Shown one piece after another: positions 62,801-64,000 of a stretch of 64,000 nt of DNA. How positions within the stretch are numbered: position 1 is the stretch's first letter; each line of letters opens with the position of its first letter. Below the pieces are notes generated by a model. The model was given only the letters and a program-made list of their open reading frames with translations, was not told the DNA's origin and ran no database searches. Origin of the DNA: Fibrisoma limi BUZ 3 (lineage in GTDB: Bacteria; Bacteroidota; Bacteroidia; Cytophagales; Spirosomataceae); contig NZ_CAIT01000006.1 in assembly GCF_000296815.2 (NCBI RefSeq), positions 564,777-628,776 of the forward strand, given 5' to 3'. Both the position numbers and the translations under genes were made by a program.

Positions 62801-64000
62801 TATACGTTGTCCCCACGAACGAAATCAGCGACATAATGGCCCTTTCCCGTATCGAGTCAATGGGTGGGTTGGTCACCTGCGCAAACAACTGCTTGAAATA
62901 ATGGCTCATGTGCTGGCTCTGCTCCGACAGTACGGCCAGCGGTACGTCGGTACCCATGGAGCCAAGCGCTTCTTTGCCGGTTTCGACCATCGGCGCCAGA
63001 ATCATCCGCAGGTCCTCCGACGTAAAGCCGAATACCTGCTGCAACCGGAGCAGCGATTTCTCGTCGTAGTTCCGGTACGTACGAGCCGGCGCTTCCAGTT
63101 CCGAAATACGGATCTTATATTGATCGAGCCATTCCTGATACGGCTGACGCGCGCAAATGTCGGCTTTCAGATCTTCGTCCGAAATGATGCGGCCCTGTTC
63201 CATGTCCACAACGAACATTTTACCCGGTTGCAGGCGTCCCTTCCGAACTACTTTGGCCGGATCAACGTCCAGCACACCTGCTTCGGATGCCATGATTACC
63301 ACATCATCGTCGGTAACCCAGAAACGCGACGGACGCAGGCCGTTCCGGTCGAGGGTAGCGCCCACAATCTTGCCGTCGGTGAATGATATCGACGCCGGAC
63401 CGTCCCAGGGTTCGATCAGGCCGGCGTGGTATTCGTAAAAGGCTTTCCGGACCGGGTCCATCTGCTCGTTACCGTCCCAGGCTTCCGGAATCAGCATCAT
63501 CATCACGTGCGGCAGCGAACGGCCACTCATGACCAGTAGTTCGATGGCATTGTCGAGGTTCGCTGAATCGGACTGGCGCGGGTCGCAGATGGGCAGCAGC
63601 ATGTCCATCTCCTCTTTCGTAAACTTGCTCGATTCCAGCAGCGATTCGGCCGCTTTCATCCAGTTGACGTTGCCCCGTACGGTGTTGATTTCACCGTTGT
63701 GAGCAATGTAGCGGAACGGCTGCGCCAACTTCCACGACGGGAAGGTGTTGGTTGAGAAGCGCGAATGGACTACCCCCAGGGCCGATACCACCTCTTCGCG
63801 TTGCAAATCAGGGAAGTACGGCTCCAGCTGACCGGTTGTAAGCTGACCTTTATACGTCAGGGTCCGGCACGAGAGCGACGAGAAGTAAAAGTTATTGACT
63901 CCCGCTACCGTTTCATTGATGATGCGGGTGCTGTAGTTACGTAGTACGTATAATTTACGCTCAAAATCGTCTGGGTTGCTGACCGAAGCCGGGCGTTTAA
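59880..64000 (-). CDS. gltB: Glutamate synthase (NADPH) large subunit, 5' end beyond window
   Basis: 1372 residues are visible; about 140 N-terminal residues, including the catalytic Cys of the amidotransferase domain, lie beyond base 64000. The frame is open to the edge (bases read KRPASVSNPDDFERKLYVL), so an apparent start at 63806 is an internal TTG. The rest of the amidotransferase, the central domain, the FMN-binding synthase domain (GAKPGEGGQLPGHKV, SGHDGGTGASPLSSI) and the 3Fe-4S cysteines (CIMMRKCHLNTCPVGV) are present. The C-terminal gltB3 beta-helix region (VVEGVGDHGLEYMTGG) is complete. It makes glutamate from glutamine and 2-oxoglutarate with electrons from GltD. Confidence 0.97.
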   Translation of the reverse strand, partial: KRPASVSNPDDFERKLYVLRNYSTRIINETVAGVNNFYFSSLSCRTLTYKGQLTTGQLEPYFPDLQREEVVSALGVVHSRFSTNTFPSWKLAQPFRYIAHNGEINTVRGNVNWMKAAESLLESSKFTKEEMDMLLPICDPRQSDSANLDNAIELLVMSGRSLPHVMMMLIPEAWDGNEQMDPVRKAFYEYHAGLIEPWDGPASISFTDGKIVGATLDRNGLRPSRFWVTDDDVVIMASEAGVLDVDPAKVVRKGRLQPGKMFVVDMEQGRIISDEDLKADICARQPYQEWLDQYKIRISELEAPARTYRNYDEKSLLRLQQVFGFTSEDLRMILAPMVETGKEALGSMGTDVPLAVLSEQSQHMSHYFKQLFAQVTNPPIDSIRERAIMSLISFVGTTYNLLDETPEHCRQVELDQPVLTVPEFDKLRFIDRHHFQAKTINCYFLADGKGESLERALDRICRYAEDAIADGYSIIILSDRNVDSSHAPIPSLLSTATIHHHLIRRGLRGKVGIVVEAGDVWETHHFATLIGYGASGVNPYMAFETIASMKERGLLQVDYDLDKLYRNYIKAVNGELLKIFSKMGISTLQSYQGAMIFECLGLNEDVVNRYFTGTVSRIGGMGLDEIAREILVRHCTAFPETPTPSTRRLEVGGVYQWKQRGEKHIFNPDTIHLLQQSTQRNDYSIYKKYAKLIDDQAQKAITLRGLLKFRKSTPIPIEEVEPIETIFKRFATGAMSFGSISWEAHTTLAIAMNRIGGKSNSGEGGEDELRYKPLENGDSMNSAIKQVASGRFGVTSYYLTNARELQIKMAQGAKPGEGGQLPGHKVDDWIGRTRHSTPGVGLISPPPHHDIYSIEDLAQLISDLKNANRDARISVKLVSEAGVGTIAAGVAKAHADHILISGHDGGTGASPLSSIRHAGLPWELGLAEAHQTLVRNKLRGRVTVQADGQIRTGRDLAIAALLGAEEFGVATAALVAAGCIMMRKCHLNTCPVGVATQNKELRAMFTGKPEHVVNMFTFMAQELREIMAELGFRTVAEMVGQAQMLEMRDDIQHWKYKHINLSALLYKEPVSLDVALYKQEEQDHGLDDVLDRKLIEAAQPALSDAESVYGEFTVQNINRSIGTMLSNEISKVYGGPGLPDSTIHIKLRGTAGQSFGAFATRGIKLELEGDANDYFGKGLCGAQLIVYPDRLAPFKPEENSIVGNVSFYGATSGEAFIRGMAGERFCVRNSGAKVVVEGVGDHGLEYMTGGLAIILGTTGRNFAAGMSGGVAYVWDQDGTFASKVNPEMVSLEPLNDEDQGIVREYVEKHFQYTTSNAALTLIQNWDALIGQFVKVLPDDFSKALISRGIALSEQIRDKNVVYQDIVVDVAQG

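Noticed and set aside
63800-63806. TTG at 63806 as start of gltB
   Set aside because: The same frame continues to the window edge with sequence typical of glutamate synthase; the true start lies outside.

Overview
The window looks like chromosomal DNA of a Bacteroidota bacterium of the Spirosoma / Cytophagales type. This is an inference from gene content and style: exported proteins ending in Ala-Gln after the signal peptide, a TTTG / TAnnTTTG-type promoter before glnS, GH5, RND, SPFH, DUF6600, DUF3431 and GlxA-type genes, and moderately GC-rich coding DNA. Genes are in many short operons on both strands. I saw no rRNA, tRNA, CRISPR array, prophage or insertion sequence.

Layout. 0-5.4 kb: Tat-exported GH5 glycosidase (start one base outside the window), S9 peptidase, DUF6600 secreted protein, short-chain dehydrogenase. 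5.6-7.0 kb: AT-rich insert with DUF1398 and AraC genes. 7.4-13.1 kb: five-gene minus-strand operon (ankyrin protein, DUF2271, PepSY-flavodoxin-reductase, DUF3861, ApbE) that reads as an electron-export module built around covalently bound flavin. 13.5-19.2 kb: cytochrome c, a large ThuA / PQQ-type sugar dehydrogenase / PKD / cytochrome c fusion, rhamnose mutarotase and small enzymes. 19.3-26.6 kb: Gfo/Idh/MocA oxidoreductase, TruC-like pseudouridine synthase, glycine-zipper protein, SPFH protein, serine hydrolase. 26.7-28.7 kb: AT-rich pair of glycosyltransferases, probably acquired. 29-38.3 kb: GlxA-type regulator, DoxX-like protein, Tat-exported hydrolase and TIM-barrel protein, a molybdenum hydroxylase pair, a Gly/Thr-repeat secreted protein, DUF3431. 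38.4-42.4 kb: DinB, Crp-type regulator, an unknown two-part protein, glnS. 42.8-48.7 kb: complete RND efflux operon. 48.8-50.2 kb: divergent HxlR regulator and quinone-reductase-like gene. 50.2-57 kb: GT61 transferase, spore-photoproduct-lyase-like radical SAM enzyme, three small disordered basic proteins (one of only 56 residues), DoxX, endonuclease-fold protein, TPR protein. 57.1-64 kb: DUF2461, exported RidA-like protein and gltD-gltB, with gltB running off the right edge.

The strongest candidate for an incompletely described system is the flavin operon at 7.4-13.1 kb. One protein carries a cytosolic NADPH-to-FMN reductase fused to a membrane PepSY domain. It is encoded with a secreted DUF2271 protein bearing a TGAS motif resembling an ApbE flavinylation site, the flavin transferase itself, and an exported ankyrin protein of unknown role. 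The second candidate is the cluster of small disordered proteins at 52.9-53.65 kb. Several converging gene pairs are separated by near-perfect palindromes, one of which contains both stop codons.
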